Shown: positions 25,944-35,316, counted from the stretch's first letter. The stretch is DNA of 64,000 bases from Ruminococcus bovis (GCF_005601135.1 NZ_CP039381.1:369941-433940), one strand, 5' to 3'. Notes: generated by a model not told the origin, from the sequence alone. Made by a program: numbers and translations.

Positions 25944-27599
25944 TTAGCAAATCTTGTTTCTGTCGATTTCTCTGATGTCTGTTCTTTTGATTTTTCCGCT
26001 GATTGTCTTTGGCATTTCGTCAATAAACTCCAGGTGCTGAATGTGCTTGTAGGAGGCTACTCGGCTGTTTACAAAGGTTTTCAGCTCTCTTTTCAGCTCT
26101 CTGCTCTCTGTGTAGCCCTCTGCAAGGTGAACGGTTGCCTTGATTGCCTGACCTCTTGACTCGTCAGGTACACCGATAACTGCACATTCCATAACAGCAG
26201 GGTGCTTCATCAGTACATTTTCTATCTCAAAAGGTCCTACTCTAAAGCCTCTTGTCTTGATAAGGTCGTCAATTCTGCCAACATACCAGTAATATCCGTC
26301 CTCGTCCTTGTAGGCTGTGTCCCCTGTGTGATAAACGCCGTTTCTCCAAACCTTTTCGTACAGCTTTTCGTCACCGCAGTAGCCCATAAAGATGCCGTGC
26401 TGATTTTCCTGTGGGACAACTACAATTTCGCCAACCTCGTTTGCAGGCAGCTCGTTACCGCTGTCGTCAACAATCATTGTGTTGTAAAGTGGTGTTGGTT
26501 TGCCCAAAGCACCAACCTTTTCCTCACTCCCCACAAGGTTGCCAATCATTAGTACAGACTCTGTCTGACCAAAGCCCTCCATAAGTCTTAGTCCTGTCTG
26601 CTCAAAAACCTTTTTGAATACAACAGGGTTAAGTGCCTCGCCTGCTGTGGTGATGTGCTTTAATGAAGAAAGGTCGTAATTATTCATTCCACGCTTGATG
26701 AAATAGCGGTAAACTGTTGGCGGTGCGCAGAAAGATGTAACCTTGTACTTTTCCATAACTCTCAACAGCTTGTCAGGTGAGAAATGGTCGAAGTCGTAAA
26801 CCATAACACCGCAACCGCAAAGCCATTGACCGTAAATTTTGCCCCATGAAGCCTTACCCCAGCCTGTTTCCGCAACTGTGAGGTGAAGTCCCTTTTCCTT
26901 TACATCCTGCCAAAACTTTGCTGTGATTATGTGGGAAAGTGTGTAGGTGTGGTCGTGCATAACAGCCTTTGGGTAGCCTGTTGTACCTGATGTAAAGTAT
27001 ATGAGCATTGGCTCCTTAGCAAGGGTTTCAACTCTTTCAAAGTTGTCGTCAGCCTTTTCAATTTCATCTGTAAAATTAACAGCGCCCTCCACATCTCTGC
27101 GTACAACAAAAACCTTTTCAAGAATCGTTCTTTCCTTTGATGCCTTAACTAAAGTTTCCGCTGTGTCACCGTCAGGTGTGGAAACTGCAAAGCGAATATC
27201 CGCTGTGTCAACTCTGTATGTGATGTCGTCAAGGGTGAGCATATTTGTTGCAGGGATAACGATAGCGCCCAGCTTGTGAAGTGCGGGAACAATGTACCAG
27301 TATTCATAATTCCTTTTAAGAATTACAATCACTCTGTCGCCCTTTTTAACACCCTGATTTTTAAAGGCATTTGCCGCCTTATTGCTAAGTCTTTTTATAT
27401 CGGCAAAGGTAAATGTCTTGTGAAGATGGTCGGGGTTTGTCCACTCCATAGCAATGTCGTTTGGTGCAAGCTCCCCCATTTTATCCACAACATCATAGCC
27501 AAAGTTGTAGTTTTCGGGATAATCAAGCTGAAAACTGTTCAGCACTCCATTTTCGTCCAAGGTATAGTTACAAAAATCATTAAACAACTGCATAATCAT
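25944..27599 (-). CDS. AMP-forming acyl-CoA synthetase (medium-chain/acetyl-CoA-synthetase-like)
   Basis: A 551-residue adenylate-forming enzyme that activates a carboxylic acid to acyl-AMP and acyl-CoA. Motifs: P-loop YFTSGTTGYPKAVMHDH (about 203-219), FGQTES near 348, YHTGDTAYKDEDGYYWYVGR near 425-444, the hinge/core A8 region IKTRGFRVGPFEIE, and the catalytic-Lys motif KTISGKIKR near 535. It looks like the medium-chain acyl-CoA synthetase group; butyrate or branched acids are possible substrates. Its sequence is visibly richer in G and C at third codon positions than its neighbours, and it sits between two near-identical terminators, suggesting acquisition. Confidence 0.92.
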   Translation of the reverse strand: MIMQLFNDFCNYTLDENGVLNSFQLDYPENYNFGYDVVDKMGELAPNDIAMEWTNPDHLHKTFTFADIKRLSNKAANAFKNQGVKKGDRVIVILKRNYEYWYIVPALHKLGAIVIPATNMLTLDDITYRVDTADIRFAVSTPDGDTAETLVKASKERTILEKVFVVRRDVEGAVNFTDEIEKADDNFERVETLAKEPMLIYFTSGTTGYPKAVMHDHTYTLSHIITAKFWQDVKEKGLHLTVAETGWGKASWGKIYGQWLCGCGVMVYDFDHFSPDKLLRVMEKYKVTSFCAPPTVYRYFIKRGMNNYDLSSLKHITTAGEALNPVVFKKVFEQTGLRLMEGFGQTESVLMIGNLVGSEEKVGALGKPTPLYNTMIVDDSGNELPANEVGEIVVVPQENQHGIFMGYCGDEKLYEKVWRNGVYHTGDTAYKDEDGYYWYVGRIDDLIKTRGFRVGPFEIENVLMKHPAVMECAVIGVPDESRGQAIKATVHLAEGYTESRELKRELKTFVNSRVASYKHIQHLEFIDEMPKTISGKIKRTDIREIDRNKIC

Positions 27600-27898
27600 T
27601 CTCCTTAAATTTTAAATTTTGAAATCACTCTTTCGTTTTTACAATTATATTATACGAAAGGGATAATACTTTTACAATCCGACATACAATGCAAATGTAA
27701 TAATATTTTGAATAAGTTAATGCAGATTATGCATAAATAACAAAGGCTCCCCTTATTTATAAGGTATTCCCCTGCTAAGTGAAATGCCCCTTTGGTGGAG
27801 GCTGTTTGTAATCCCAAATGCCTGCTCCTGTCATTCCGGGCTTGTTATGGAAATAGGGTTATTGATACTTTTTCACTATTCCCTATTACTTTATAACT
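27600..27898. other. Gene-free stretch upstream of the acyl-CoA synthetase
   Basis: Contains a possible stem AAATAGGG/CCCTATT near 27851-27889 and scattered GC-rich fragments resembling repeat modules (AAAGGCTCCCC, GTGGAGGCTG). No gene was seen. Confidence 0.5.
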
Positions 27899-27930
27899 AA
27901 AAAAGCTCCCATTTCGGGAGCTTTTGTTTT
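27899..27930. terminator. Terminator stem duplicating the one at 25894
   Basis: AAAAAGCTCCCATTTCGGGAG followed by CTTTTG and a T-run. It is nearly identical to 25894-25920 in stem and flanks, but no plus-strand gene ends just before it, so it looks orphaned. Confidence 0.7.
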
Positions 27931-27954
27931 TTGATGTTGTTTGTAATTTTCAGT

Positions 27955-28690
27955 TTTTTCAATTTCGTTTGTACATAGAGGTAAATTTGTACAACAAATT
28001 TAGGCTCTAAAATCTGATTATGGTTATAGGTGAGATTGATAAATTAGTATAAATTATGGTAAAGACAAAGGCTCCCTCGCTGAGGGAGCTGTCATTCGTG
28101 AATTGCAAAGCAATTCACCTTTTAAAGAATGACTGAAGGAGTGGTTGATATTTTAAACTTGTTTAAAATATCTTCATAGAAGAAACTTTCCTTTATTTCT
28201 AACTATAAAATACAATGAACATTATGAGATACAGTTGTAGGGGACATCATTGATGTCCCGTTACAAACTAGCCTAAATAAAGGTATAATGCCCTATGTAG
28301 ATATTTGAAATTTGCACAGACAAAAGCCCGCCTTGTGTAAAGGAGGGTGTCAGCGTTAAGCTGACGGGAGGATTGTCACGGTAGATAGTGTCCTTTAGAT
28401 GAAATGTGTACGATTAGATAAAAGTCATCTATAATAACGGAACGAACACTGTTCGTTCCCTACATCATATATTTATCGAATAAAATTGATATAGTAAATA
28501 AGTTTGTACCATAACAATCCCTCAGTCGCTCTTTAAGAGTAAATTGTCATTCTTCCAATTTACGAGCGACAGCTCCCTTTACACAAGGGAGCCTTATTTG
28601 CTGAAAATTAACACTTTGTACTCATCCCTACAAACCCTAATTTATCTAACTAATATTTACACACAAAAACTCAGAAAAGCAATTTGCAAC
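27955..28690. repeat. Dispersed mosaic repeat, copy R4
   Basis: This 730-bp gene-free element is a composite. Positions about 28069-28275 match R2 (5868-6075), including CTCCCTCGCTGAGGGAG and GGGGACATCATTGATGTCCC. Positions about 28320-28620 match R1, including GGAACGAACACTGTTCGTTCC and the GAGCGACAGCTCCC module. It shows the R1 right portion without the IS30 insertion. It ends with CCCTACAAACCCTAATTTATC. Confidence 0.75.
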
Positions 28691-28752
28691 GGAAAATAAT
28701 TATAATAACCATAATAAAATTTAAATATAAAATTGAAAATAAAGGCAAAAAG

Positions 28753-28780
28753 AAAACTCCCTAAAAAGGGAGTTTTTTCG
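28753..28780 (-). terminator. Intrinsic terminator of the 28888-29521 genes
   Basis: AACTCCCT/AGGGAGTT is a perfect stem with an AAAA loop. On the minus strand TTTTCTTTTTGCC follows. T-runs on both sides allow bidirectional use. Confidence 0.75.
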
Positions 28781-28887
28781 ATTTAAATTTTCTTAAATTT
28801 TATTTCAAATTATATTTGACAGTAACTAAAATTCAATTACAACTTAAAATTTAAATGCAACTAAAGTCTAATTACAACTAAAACAAA

Positions 28888-29196
28888 TTAGTTAGCTTTA
28901 TTTGCTTGAGCAGTCTTTAGGGCTTTGCGTAGCCATGCTTCAGCAATATCCATAGCAAGGAAAAGACCGGCTTTTTCGCTGGACTTAACAATTTGCTTTC
29001 TAGGAGAAAGGTCAGGGTCAGTAGCCATTAGCTGAATAGCCACCTTATCAGCAATCTTTAGACCGTTAACATCTTTAGTTGACTTAACAACAAGATGGAT
29101 AACATAAGGTTCATCCATACTGCCGTAATATAATTCATTGCCACATCTTACAAGTGGCTTGCCCTTGTATGTCATAAATTCTTTTTTATCTGCCAT
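28888..29196 (-). CDS. Conserved hypothetical protein of Clostridia
   Basis: A 102-residue soluble protein. The start is MADKKEFMTYKGKPLVRCGN at 29196, because the longer frame begins in the leader. It has the pattern KGKPLVRCGNELYYG, then a beta-rich centre and DPDLSPRKQIVKSSEKAGLF, ending in a helical segment AMDIAEAWLRKAL. I recall similar short proteins in many Clostridia but know no function. It lies 79 bp downstream of ireB and may be co-transcribed. Confidence 0.7.
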   Translation of the reverse strand: MADKKEFMTYKGKPLVRCGNELYYGSMDEPYVIHLVVKSTKDVNGLKIADKVAIQLMATDPDLSPRKQIVKSSEKAGLFLAMDIAEAWLRKALKTAQANKAN

Positions 29197-29275
29197 AAAA
29201 AGTAAACCTTCTTTCACAAAAAGACGCAAGTGTAGTAGGCACTTGCGAATTTCAAATTTCTTCCAAAAATACTTG

Positions 29276-29521
29276 TTAAATATTCAAATATGATTTCACA
29301 AGTGCTTCCAGTAACTCATCCCTGTCAATAGAACTAATAATGTTACGAGCATTATTATATGTTGTGATATAGGTAGGATCTTCTGAAAGAATGTAACCAA
29401 CAAGCTGATTAATTGGGTTATAGCCTTTCTGCTTTAGAGAATTATAAACAGAAATCATTGCATTCTTAATCTCTTGATCACGGTCACCGTTAATTGAGAA
29501 AATCATTGTCTTATCTAACAT
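29276..29521 (-). CDS. ireB: IreB-family regulatory phosphoprotein (UPF0297)
   Basis: An 81-residue protein matching the UPF0297/DUF965 family: KTMIFSINGDRDQEIKNAMI at the N-terminus, then KGYNPINQLVGYILSEDPTY and NNARNIISSIDRDELLEAL. In enterococci IreB is a substrate of the Ser/Thr kinase IreK and controls cephalosporin tolerance. The usual neighbours (ruvX, UPF0473) are not adjacent here. The ribosome site is GGAGGTG. Confidence 0.92.
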   Translation of the reverse strand: MLDKTMIFSINGDRDQEIKNAMISVYNSLKQKGYNPINQLVGYILSEDPTYITTYNNARNIISSIDRDELLEALVKSYLNI

Positions 29522-29679
29522 AAGGAAACACCTCCAACTATAAGTAGTAATAAAGGCTATACACCCTTATCATCAATTAATATAATACTAACATATAAAG
29601 GTGTTTGTGTCAACAGAATATTGCATATTTTGAACAAAAAAATAAGGACTACCACAATATTTAGTAGTAGCCCTATAAA

Positions 29680-32049
29680 TTAACCTCTTAAAGAAACATT
29701 AATTCCCTTTAGATTTTCAACAATTTTGTCCATAACTTCCTGAACTTCAGCAGAAGAAAGTGTCCTTTCGTTGGAAGAAAATTCAAAACGAATTGTCATA
29801 CTGTGGATTGTGTCTGTGTCATATGTGTCAACAATCTTTGTGTTTTTAAGAATTTCTGTGCCAACATTTTTCCAACATTCCTGTAACTGAGAGTAGAAAA
29901 CATTAGGAGAAAGCTCTAGGCTTAGGTCATATGTCATTGGCGGGAACTTTGATGGTTCTTCATACTGAATACTTGAGTTCTCAACACCTGCAAATGCCTT
30001 AATATCAATCTCGGCAAATACGATATTTGCTTTCTTATCAATATTCTTGTTTACTACAGGATGAACAATGCCAACCTTGCCGATAGTCTTGCCATCAAGG
30101 ATAACCTTGTTTAGGTTAACAGGATGTTCATAGCTCTTAGTAGCTTCCATTACTTCAAATGTTAATGCCTTATGCTTTAGGTCATCTGTAATTGTAGCAA
30201 GAATATCTCTTAGTTCAATGTAAAGGTCCTTAATATCAGCAGTTTTGCTATATAGTGTAATAGCAAGATTCTTCTTTTCAATGCACTTATTGTCATTATC
30301 TAAGCCTTCAACAACTCTGCCGATTTCAAAGATACCGAATTCAGGAGCATAACCAACATTTGACTTAACCTGACATAGCTGAGTTGGGATAATTGATTTT
30401 CTGATTGTTTCAATGTTAGGGTTAGTAGCGTTGGCAAGTTTGATATTTTCTTCTACAGGAATACCAAGTGCCTTTTGTTCATCACTATATGCCCATACAT
30501 AAGAATGTACTTCGTGAAGATTATACTTCTTAACAAGCATATCCTTAATTTTTTCTTCATCAGATTTAACTTCATCCATTCTTACAGGATAAAGTGGTGA
30601 ACGAGTTGTATTGATTTCAAAGTTATCGTAACCGTAAATTCTTGTGATTTCTTCAATAATGTCAGCCTTGATGGTAACATCCTTAGTTGCTCTCCATGAA
30701 GGAACTACAACTGCAAAGTTGTCATTTTCAAGAGTAACCTTAAAGCCAAGTGACTCTAGAGTCTTTACAATAGTATCATTGCTGATTTCAATACCTGTGT
30801 ATCTGTCAACAAAGTTCTTGTCAAAGTCAAGTTCTACTGTATCGTAGTGATAAGCATATTCATCTGTTAGAGAAGAAACAACCTTAATGTCTGAGTCGTA
30901 CTTCTTTAGTAGGTTAACAAATCTACCGATAGCAGTAACTGTCATTTCAGGGTCAAGGGACTTTTCATATCTCATAGATGCATCTGTTCTGTGAGCAAGT
31001 CTTACAGTTGACTTTCTAACTGATACTGAGTCAAATGTAGCTGATTCAAGGGTAAGTGTTGTTGTATCGTCAACAATTTCAGAGTCAAGACCACCCATAA
31101 TACCTGCAATAGCAACAGGTGTGTTGTCGTTACAAATCATCAATGTGTTTTCATCAATGTTTCTGTCAACACCATCAAGTGTCTGGAAAGTAAATGGCTT
31201 ATCAAAACGCTTAATTCTGATTTTTTCAACTTTTCTTGAGTCAAATGCGTGCATTGGCTGACCCATTTCAAGCATTAAGTAGTTAGTTAAGTCAGCAAGG
31301 AAGTTGATACCTCTCATACCACAGTAGAATAGTCTGATTCTCATATTTACAGGGCTGATGTTTCTGTTAATATTTTCAACCTGTAAGCAAGAATATCTCT
31401 GGCATAGAGGGTCTTCAATTTTCATATCAATCTTTGGTAGATTGTCATATGCCTTTAAATCGTCAACTTCAAGTGGCTTTAGTTCTCTGTTTGCTAAAGC
31501 TGCAAATTCTCTTGCAATACCATAGTGACCCCATAGGTCAGGACGGTTAGTTAGTGACTTGTTGTCAACTTCAAAGATAATATCGTCAATAGCATAAACT
31601 TCTTTAATATCTGTACCGTTAGCTACATCATCAGTAATATCCATAATACCTGAGTTATCGTCACTAATACCGATTTCAGCCTCAGAACAACACATACCGT
31701 TTGACATATAACCGGCAAGTGGTCTAGGTGCAATTTCAATTTCACCAATCTTAGCACCAACCTTAGCAAAAGCAGTTTTCATACCTACTCTTACATTAGG
31801 TGCACCACAAACAACATCAGTTAATTCATCTTCACCGGCATCAACTTTTAGTAGGTGAAGTTTCTTTGACTCAGGGTGTTCTTCAACAGACTTAATTTCT
31901 GCTACAACAACACCACTTAAATCAGAGCCTTTAAAGAAAATATCATTCTCAACCTCTGCAGTAGAAAGGGAGAATTGATGAATTAAATCAACTTTGTTAA
32001 GACCACTTAGGTCAACAAAATCTTCAATCCAGTTCATAGATAAAAACAT
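29680..32049 (-). CDS. pheT: Phenylalanyl-tRNA synthetase beta subunit
   Basis: The 789-residue beta chain of the alpha2-beta2 enzyme that charges tRNA-Phe. Domains in order are the N-terminal tRNA-binding OB fold (about 39-148, VVAEIKSVEEHPESKKLHLL), the B3/B4 editing domain (about 210-390), B5 (about 400-470), the core-like domain and the C-terminal FDX-ACB anticodon-binding domain from about 690 (YEEPSKFPPMTYDLSLEL). The start follows GGGAGG, and the gene is 14 bp after pheS. Expression is set by the T-box upstream of pheS. Confidence 0.96.
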   Translation of the reverse strand: MFLSMNWIEDFVDLSGLNKVDLIHQFSLSTAEVENDIFFKGSDLSGVVVAEIKSVEEHPESKKLHLLKVDAGEDELTDVVCGAPNVRVGMKTAFAKVGAKIGEIEIAPRPLAGYMSNGMCCSEAEIGISDDNSGIMDITDDVANGTDIKEVYAIDDIIFEVDNKSLTNRPDLWGHYGIAREFAALANRELKPLEVDDLKAYDNLPKIDMKIEDPLCQRYSCLQVENINRNISPVNMRIRLFYCGMRGINFLADLTNYLMLEMGQPMHAFDSRKVEKIRIKRFDKPFTFQTLDGVDRNIDENTLMICNDNTPVAIAGIMGGLDSEIVDDTTTLTLESATFDSVSVRKSTVRLAHRTDASMRYEKSLDPEMTVTAIGRFVNLLKKYDSDIKVVSSLTDEYAYHYDTVELDFDKNFVDRYTGIEISNDTIVKTLESLGFKVTLENDNFAVVVPSWRATKDVTIKADIIEEITRIYGYDNFEINTTRSPLYPVRMDEVKSDEEKIKDMLVKKYNLHEVHSYVWAYSDEQKALGIPVEENIKLANATNPNIETIRKSIIPTQLCQVKSNVGYAPEFGIFEIGRVVEGLDNDNKCIEKKNLAITLYSKTADIKDLYIELRDILATITDDLKHKALTFEVMEATKSYEHPVNLNKVILDGKTIGKVGIVHPVVNKNIDKKANIVFAEIDIKAFAGVENSSIQYEEPSKFPPMTYDLSLELSPNVFYSQLQECWKNVGTEILKNTKIVDTYDTDTIHSMTIRFEFSSNERTLSSAEVQEVMDKIVENLKGINVSLRG

Positions 32050-32063
32050 AATTAAAACCTCCC

Positions 32064-33116
32064 TTATTTATCGTCAGTAAACTGTGATAATGACTTTAAG
32101 TTACCACTGTTTAAATCTCTAATATCTTTTACGCCGTACTTCATCATAGCAAGTCTTGTTAGACCAAGACCAAAGGCAAAGCCTGTATATTTTTCAGGGT
32201 CAATGCCACCTTCTTTTAGAACTTCAGGGTGAATCATACCACATGGGCAAAGTTCTAACCAACCACTGTGCTTACAAGATGCACAACCTTCACCACCACA
32301 AATTAGACAGCTAATGTCAAGTTCAAAACCCGGTTCAACAAATGGGAAGAAACCGGGACGAAGTCTTACCTTAATATCCTTTTGGAAAACCTCTGAAAGC
32401 ATTGTTTTCATAAAGTAAATTAGGTTTGAAATGCTGATGTCCTTATCAACCATAACACCTTCCATCTGGAAGAATGTGTTTTCGTGACAAGCATCGGTTG
32501 CTTCATTTCTAAAGCATCTGCCCGGGAAAATTGCTCTGATTGGTACATCATTTTCAATTAGATTCTTGCCGTATTTCTTAAGAATAGCATTCTGTGCTGC
32601 TGAAGTCTGTGACTTTAGTAGCTGACCGTTTTCAAGATAATATGTGTCCTGCATATCTCTTGCAGGGTGATGCTTAGGAATGTTTAGGGACTCAAAACAT
32701 TCATAGTCAGTAACAACTTCTGAATAATCCTCAACAGTAAAGCCCATTGAACGGAAAATTTCTTCGCATTGTCTTTGTACAAGAGTGATTGGGTGATATG
32801 AACCTCTAACTAAATTAGCAGGAGTTGTAATATCAATCTTAGGCATTGAGTTAATTTCTTTCTCAATTTCCTTAGCCTTTAGCTCAGCAGTTTTTTCTTC
32901 AATGTTCTTTGCAACAGTTGCCTTAAGTTCATTTACTTTCTTACCAAATTCTTTTCTTTCTTCATTAGAAAGTTCCTTCATTCCCTTTAAAAGACCGGTT
33001 ACACTACCTTTTTTACCAAGGTAAGCAACTCTTACTTTGTCAAGGTCAACGAGGTTTTGGATTTTTTCAAGTTCATTTTTTAATTCTTTTTTTAGATTAA
33101 TGATTTTTTCGTCCAT
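32064..33116 (-). CDS. pheS: Phenylalanyl-tRNA synthetase alpha subunit
   Basis: The 350-residue catalytic chain. The start is set at MDEKIINLKKEL (33116) behind GGAGG; four more residues would begin inside the ribosome site. It has an N-terminal coiled-coil arm (about 1-85) and class II motifs: motif 2 FRNEATDACHENTFFQMEG near 206-224 and motif 3 GFGLGLTRLAMMKYG near 320-334. The cysteine cluster CLICGGEGCASCKHSGW, seen in many Firmicutes PheS, is at about 274-290. Confidence 0.96.
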   Translation of the reverse strand: MDEKIINLKKELKNELEKIQNLVDLDKVRVAYLGKKGSVTGLLKGMKELSNEERKEFGKKVNELKATVAKNIEEKTAELKAKEIEKEINSMPKIDITTPANLVRGSYHPITLVQRQCEEIFRSMGFTVEDYSEVVTDYECFESLNIPKHHPARDMQDTYYLENGQLLKSQTSAAQNAILKKYGKNLIENDVPIRAIFPGRCFRNEATDACHENTFFQMEGVMVDKDISISNLIYFMKTMLSEVFQKDIKVRLRPGFFPFVEPGFELDISCLICGGEGCASCKHSGWLELCPCGMIHPEVLKEGGIDPEKYTGFAFGLGLTRLAMMKYGVKDIRDLNSGNLKSLSQFTDDK

Positions 33117-33130
33117 TTTTACCTCCATAA

Positions 33131-33497
33131 AAAATAAAGTCCCAGAGAAAACCTCTGGGACGAATAATTAAATCCGTGGTACCACCCACATTTTTGCACT
33201 GAGCAAACACTCTGTTGTCATATAACGGTGACTACCGTCAACACCTACTGTAAATGTTTCTTTAATATACGGGCGAACAATGTTCGCCCCTACAAATCGT
33301 TTGTTAATAAACGGTGGAACAATGTTCATCCTACAAATGATTGTTATTAATAGGCAAACAAATTCAATAAACATTTTGTTCAGCGTTGCCACTCATAAGG
33401 GAACTTCATAACTAAAAATAATTTCTTGCTTTCAGCCAAGGCAAAAATCTCTTTGATTATTTCTTTAGTCACTACTTTCTTCGTCATAGTGTTACAT
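33131..33497 (-). promoter_or_regulatory. T-box riboswitch (phenylalanine specifier) controlling pheST
   Basis: The T-box TGGGTGGTACCACGG lies at about 33174-33188 on the minus strand. The terminator GTCCCAGAG/CTCTGGGAC with TTTATTTTTT is at 33131-33161. The Stem I region near 33390-33450 contains GGCTGAAAGC and a TTC triplet (33401-33403), matching Phe. A -10 element TATAAT is at 33504-33509; no good -35 was found. Unusually, about 110 bases of palindromic repeat lie between Stem I and the T-box (see 33255-33345). Confidence 0.88.
33255..33345. repeat. Two palindromic repeat units inside the pheST leader
   Basis: On the minus strand the units read TGTAGGATGAACATTGTTC followed by CACCGTTTATTA, and TGTAGGGGCGAACATTGTTC followed by GCCCGTATATTA, in tandem. 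The second is the same palindrome found at about 6160, 38060, 51340 and 54520. Both lie between Stem I and the T-box. Confidence 0.75.
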
Positions 33498-33539
33498 ATC
33501 TCTATTATATTAACATTTATCAATGTGTAATGCAAGTAT

Positions 33540-33566
33540 TTGTAATTATTTTGTTGTATTTTTTTT
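33540..33566. repeat. 26-bp direct repeat flanking the IS481/IS3-like element (left member)
   Basis: TTGTAATTATTTTGTTGTAT plus the following T-run is repeated exactly at 34707-34732. It lies three bases outside the left inverted repeat of the element; the right member lies four bases outside the other end. Confidence 0.7.
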
Positions 33567-33569
33567 CTG

Positions 33570-34702
33570 TGTTGTAAATAGATATGACCCATTTTAGGGT
33601 AAAAATAAAATACGATTTAATATTTCGCTTGTTTTACTGACTTTTGATTATGAATATTAATTAATGAATGGATTTCAATTCTAACTTTTCACTCAATAAC
33701 TGCATTGGACTCTTGTAATCAAGTGTTCTCATTGTTTTGTTATTACTCCATTCCAAATGTCCTTTTAATTTTGTGTTTAATTCTTCAATATTTCTGAATG
33801 TTTCCCATTCATAGAAATATCTTTGGTCGTTTCTATGACTTCTTTCTACCTTTCCGTTGTGCCAAGGTGTTCGTGGTGGTATTAATTTATGATTTATACC
33901 TAGTTTGTTTAATTCTATTTCAAAAGGACTTTTCACTTCACTGCTCTGATATTTATATGTGAACTCTCTTCCGTTATCTGTTTGAATAGTCTGTATTTTA
34001 AACGGAAATTCTTTCAATAACAATTTCAAAATTTGGTTGAGTTTTCGTGTATGTTCTTCAAACCCATATACAAATCTCATCCTTGTACATTCATCTATTG
34101 CAGTCCATTGATAAAAATGCTTTCCGTCCCTTAAAGCCTTACCTCTTAAGCAATTATATGGCACTTCTTTTACATCTATCTGCACCTTTTCTCCAGGTAT
34201 TAACAGTTCCGGATATCTTCTATGCTTACGGCTCTTTTTCTTGGTCTTTTTATATTTTACTAAGCCCATTCTTTTAGCTGCATATATCATTCCTGAGTAG
34301 CTTCTTGTATATCCTTTTCTCTTTAAATCACTGTATACTCCATCCCATCCATATCTTTCATAGCACTTTTTGAAAGAATTTCTAATTTGTCTTTCTTCTC
34401 TTTTTGTGTGCCTGTTAGGATGACTATGTGGTCTGTGTGATTTAGGCAATAGCGATTGCCAGGTACCGTCATATTGGTTACACCATCTCTTTACGCTTGA
34501 AAGACTTACACCGTACACTCTACTTGCTTTGCTTTTTCCTTTTCTTAGTGCGTATTTTACTATGGCTTGCTTTTTCTTTGCTTCTTGTGTTATCATATTC
34601 ATGAGGAGTACTTCTTTCTTAGGTTAATGTTTTTTAGCGATTCCATTATACCATATTTTGAAGTTACTCCTCTTTTTTATTGGGTCATATCATTTTAGCA
34701 CA
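33570..34702 (-). mobile_element. IS481/IS3-like insertion sequence
   Basis: 1133 bp. The 22-bp imperfect terminal inverted repeats both start TGT and end with ATATGACCCA (33570-33591 and 34681-34702 inverted). One intact transposase gene is inside. It has inserted between the pheST leader and the 34774 gene. Short TGT ends fit the IS481 group; the 26-bp flanking direct repeats are longer than usual. Confidence 0.85.
33661..34602 (-). CDS. IS481/IS3-like transposase (intact)
   Basis: A 313-residue DDE transposase in a single frame. The N-terminal helix-turn-helix (SKASRVYGVSLSSVKRWCNQ, about 24-43) is followed by a HTH_29/HTH_32-type linker. The rve integrase core has first Asp in PGEKVQIDVKEV (about 136-147), second Asp in TIQTDNGREF (about 207-216) and Glu in HNGKVERSHRNDQRYFYEW (about 248-266). 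Because the frame and terminal repeats are intact it may still be active. The ribosome site is weak. Confidence 0.88.
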   Translation of the reverse strand: MNMITQEAKKKQAIVKYALRKGKSKASRVYGVSLSSVKRWCNQYDGTWQSLLPKSHRPHSHPNRHTKREERQIRNSFKKCYERYGWDGVYSDLKRKGYTRSYSGMIYAAKRMGLVKYKKTKKKSRKHRRYPELLIPGEKVQIDVKEVPYNCLRGKALRDGKHFYQWTAIDECTRMRFVYGFEEHTRKLNQILKLLLKEFPFKIQTIQTDNGREFTYKYQSSEVKSPFEIELNKLGINHKLIPPRTPWHNGKVERSHRNDQRYFYEWETFRNIEELNTKLKGHLEWSNNKTMRTLDYKSPMQLLSEKLELKSIH

Positions 34703-34773
34703 TACATTGTAATTATTTTGTTGTATTTTTTTATTATTTATGTTATCATTCTATTAGTAAAGGAGAGATATAA

Positions 34774-35316
34774 ATGGACGGATTTTGCGAACAAGTAGTT
34801 AAGAGAAAAAGAAAAGCTAAGGATAATATTTTAGCAGTTGTATATATAGTTATGGCTTTGCTTATTCCGGCAGTATGTATCAGCTTAGCATATGTTATTA
34901 CTGCATACTTTATTTACATAGGATTTTTCCTACTTCTTGCTTTAGTGCCACTTGCACTTTTGCTTATTAATTATCAAAAGGTTGAATATGAATATTCTGT
35001 AGTTGACAATACTCTTAATGTTGACAAGATTATTGCAAAGAGAAGAAGAAAAAAGATTGTCAGACTTCGTATTGACGAAATCAAAGAAATGGTTAAGTTT
35101 AACGAAAAATATACCGGCAAGAAAATCAACAAATATTACATTGCAGTTGATGATGTTAATGATGATGATGTTTATGCCTTTACATATTATAATGAGGCAA
35201 GGGGCAACCTTGCAGTAGTTATGAAACCTAACAATACTATTCTTGAGGGTATGAGACCAAAGCTAAACCCAAGTATTCAAATTCAGGTTGTTAAGTTACT
35301 TAGAAATGTAAAATAA
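34774..35316 (+). CDS. Small membrane protein, DUF6106-like
   Basis: A 180-residue protein. A short basic N-terminus (MDGFCEQVVKRKRKAKDN) is followed by two adjacent membrane helices (about 22-70), then a cytoplasmic beta-rich domain (YEYSVVDNTLNVDKIIAKRR onward) resembling a PH-like fold. I recall similar Clostridia proteins as DUF6106, but with limited certainty. The ribosome site is AAGGAGAG. The IS481-like element lies just upstream and may have changed its promoter. It is 22 bp before nnrD and likely co-transcribed. Confidence 0.65.
   Translation: MDGFCEQVVKRKRKAKDNILAVVYIVMALLIPAVCISLAYVITAYFIYIGFFLLLALVPLALLLINYQKVEYEYSVVDNTLNVDKIIAKRRRKKIVRLRIDEIKEMVKFNEKYTGKKINKYYIAVDDVNDDDVYAFTYYNEARGNLAVVMKPNNTILEGMRPKLNPSIQIQVVKLLRNVK

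Noticed and set aside
33168..33592. Two frames of 74 and 70 codons in the pheST leader
   Set aside because: They overlap the T-box and the palindromic inserts; no ribosome site and no protein similarity.
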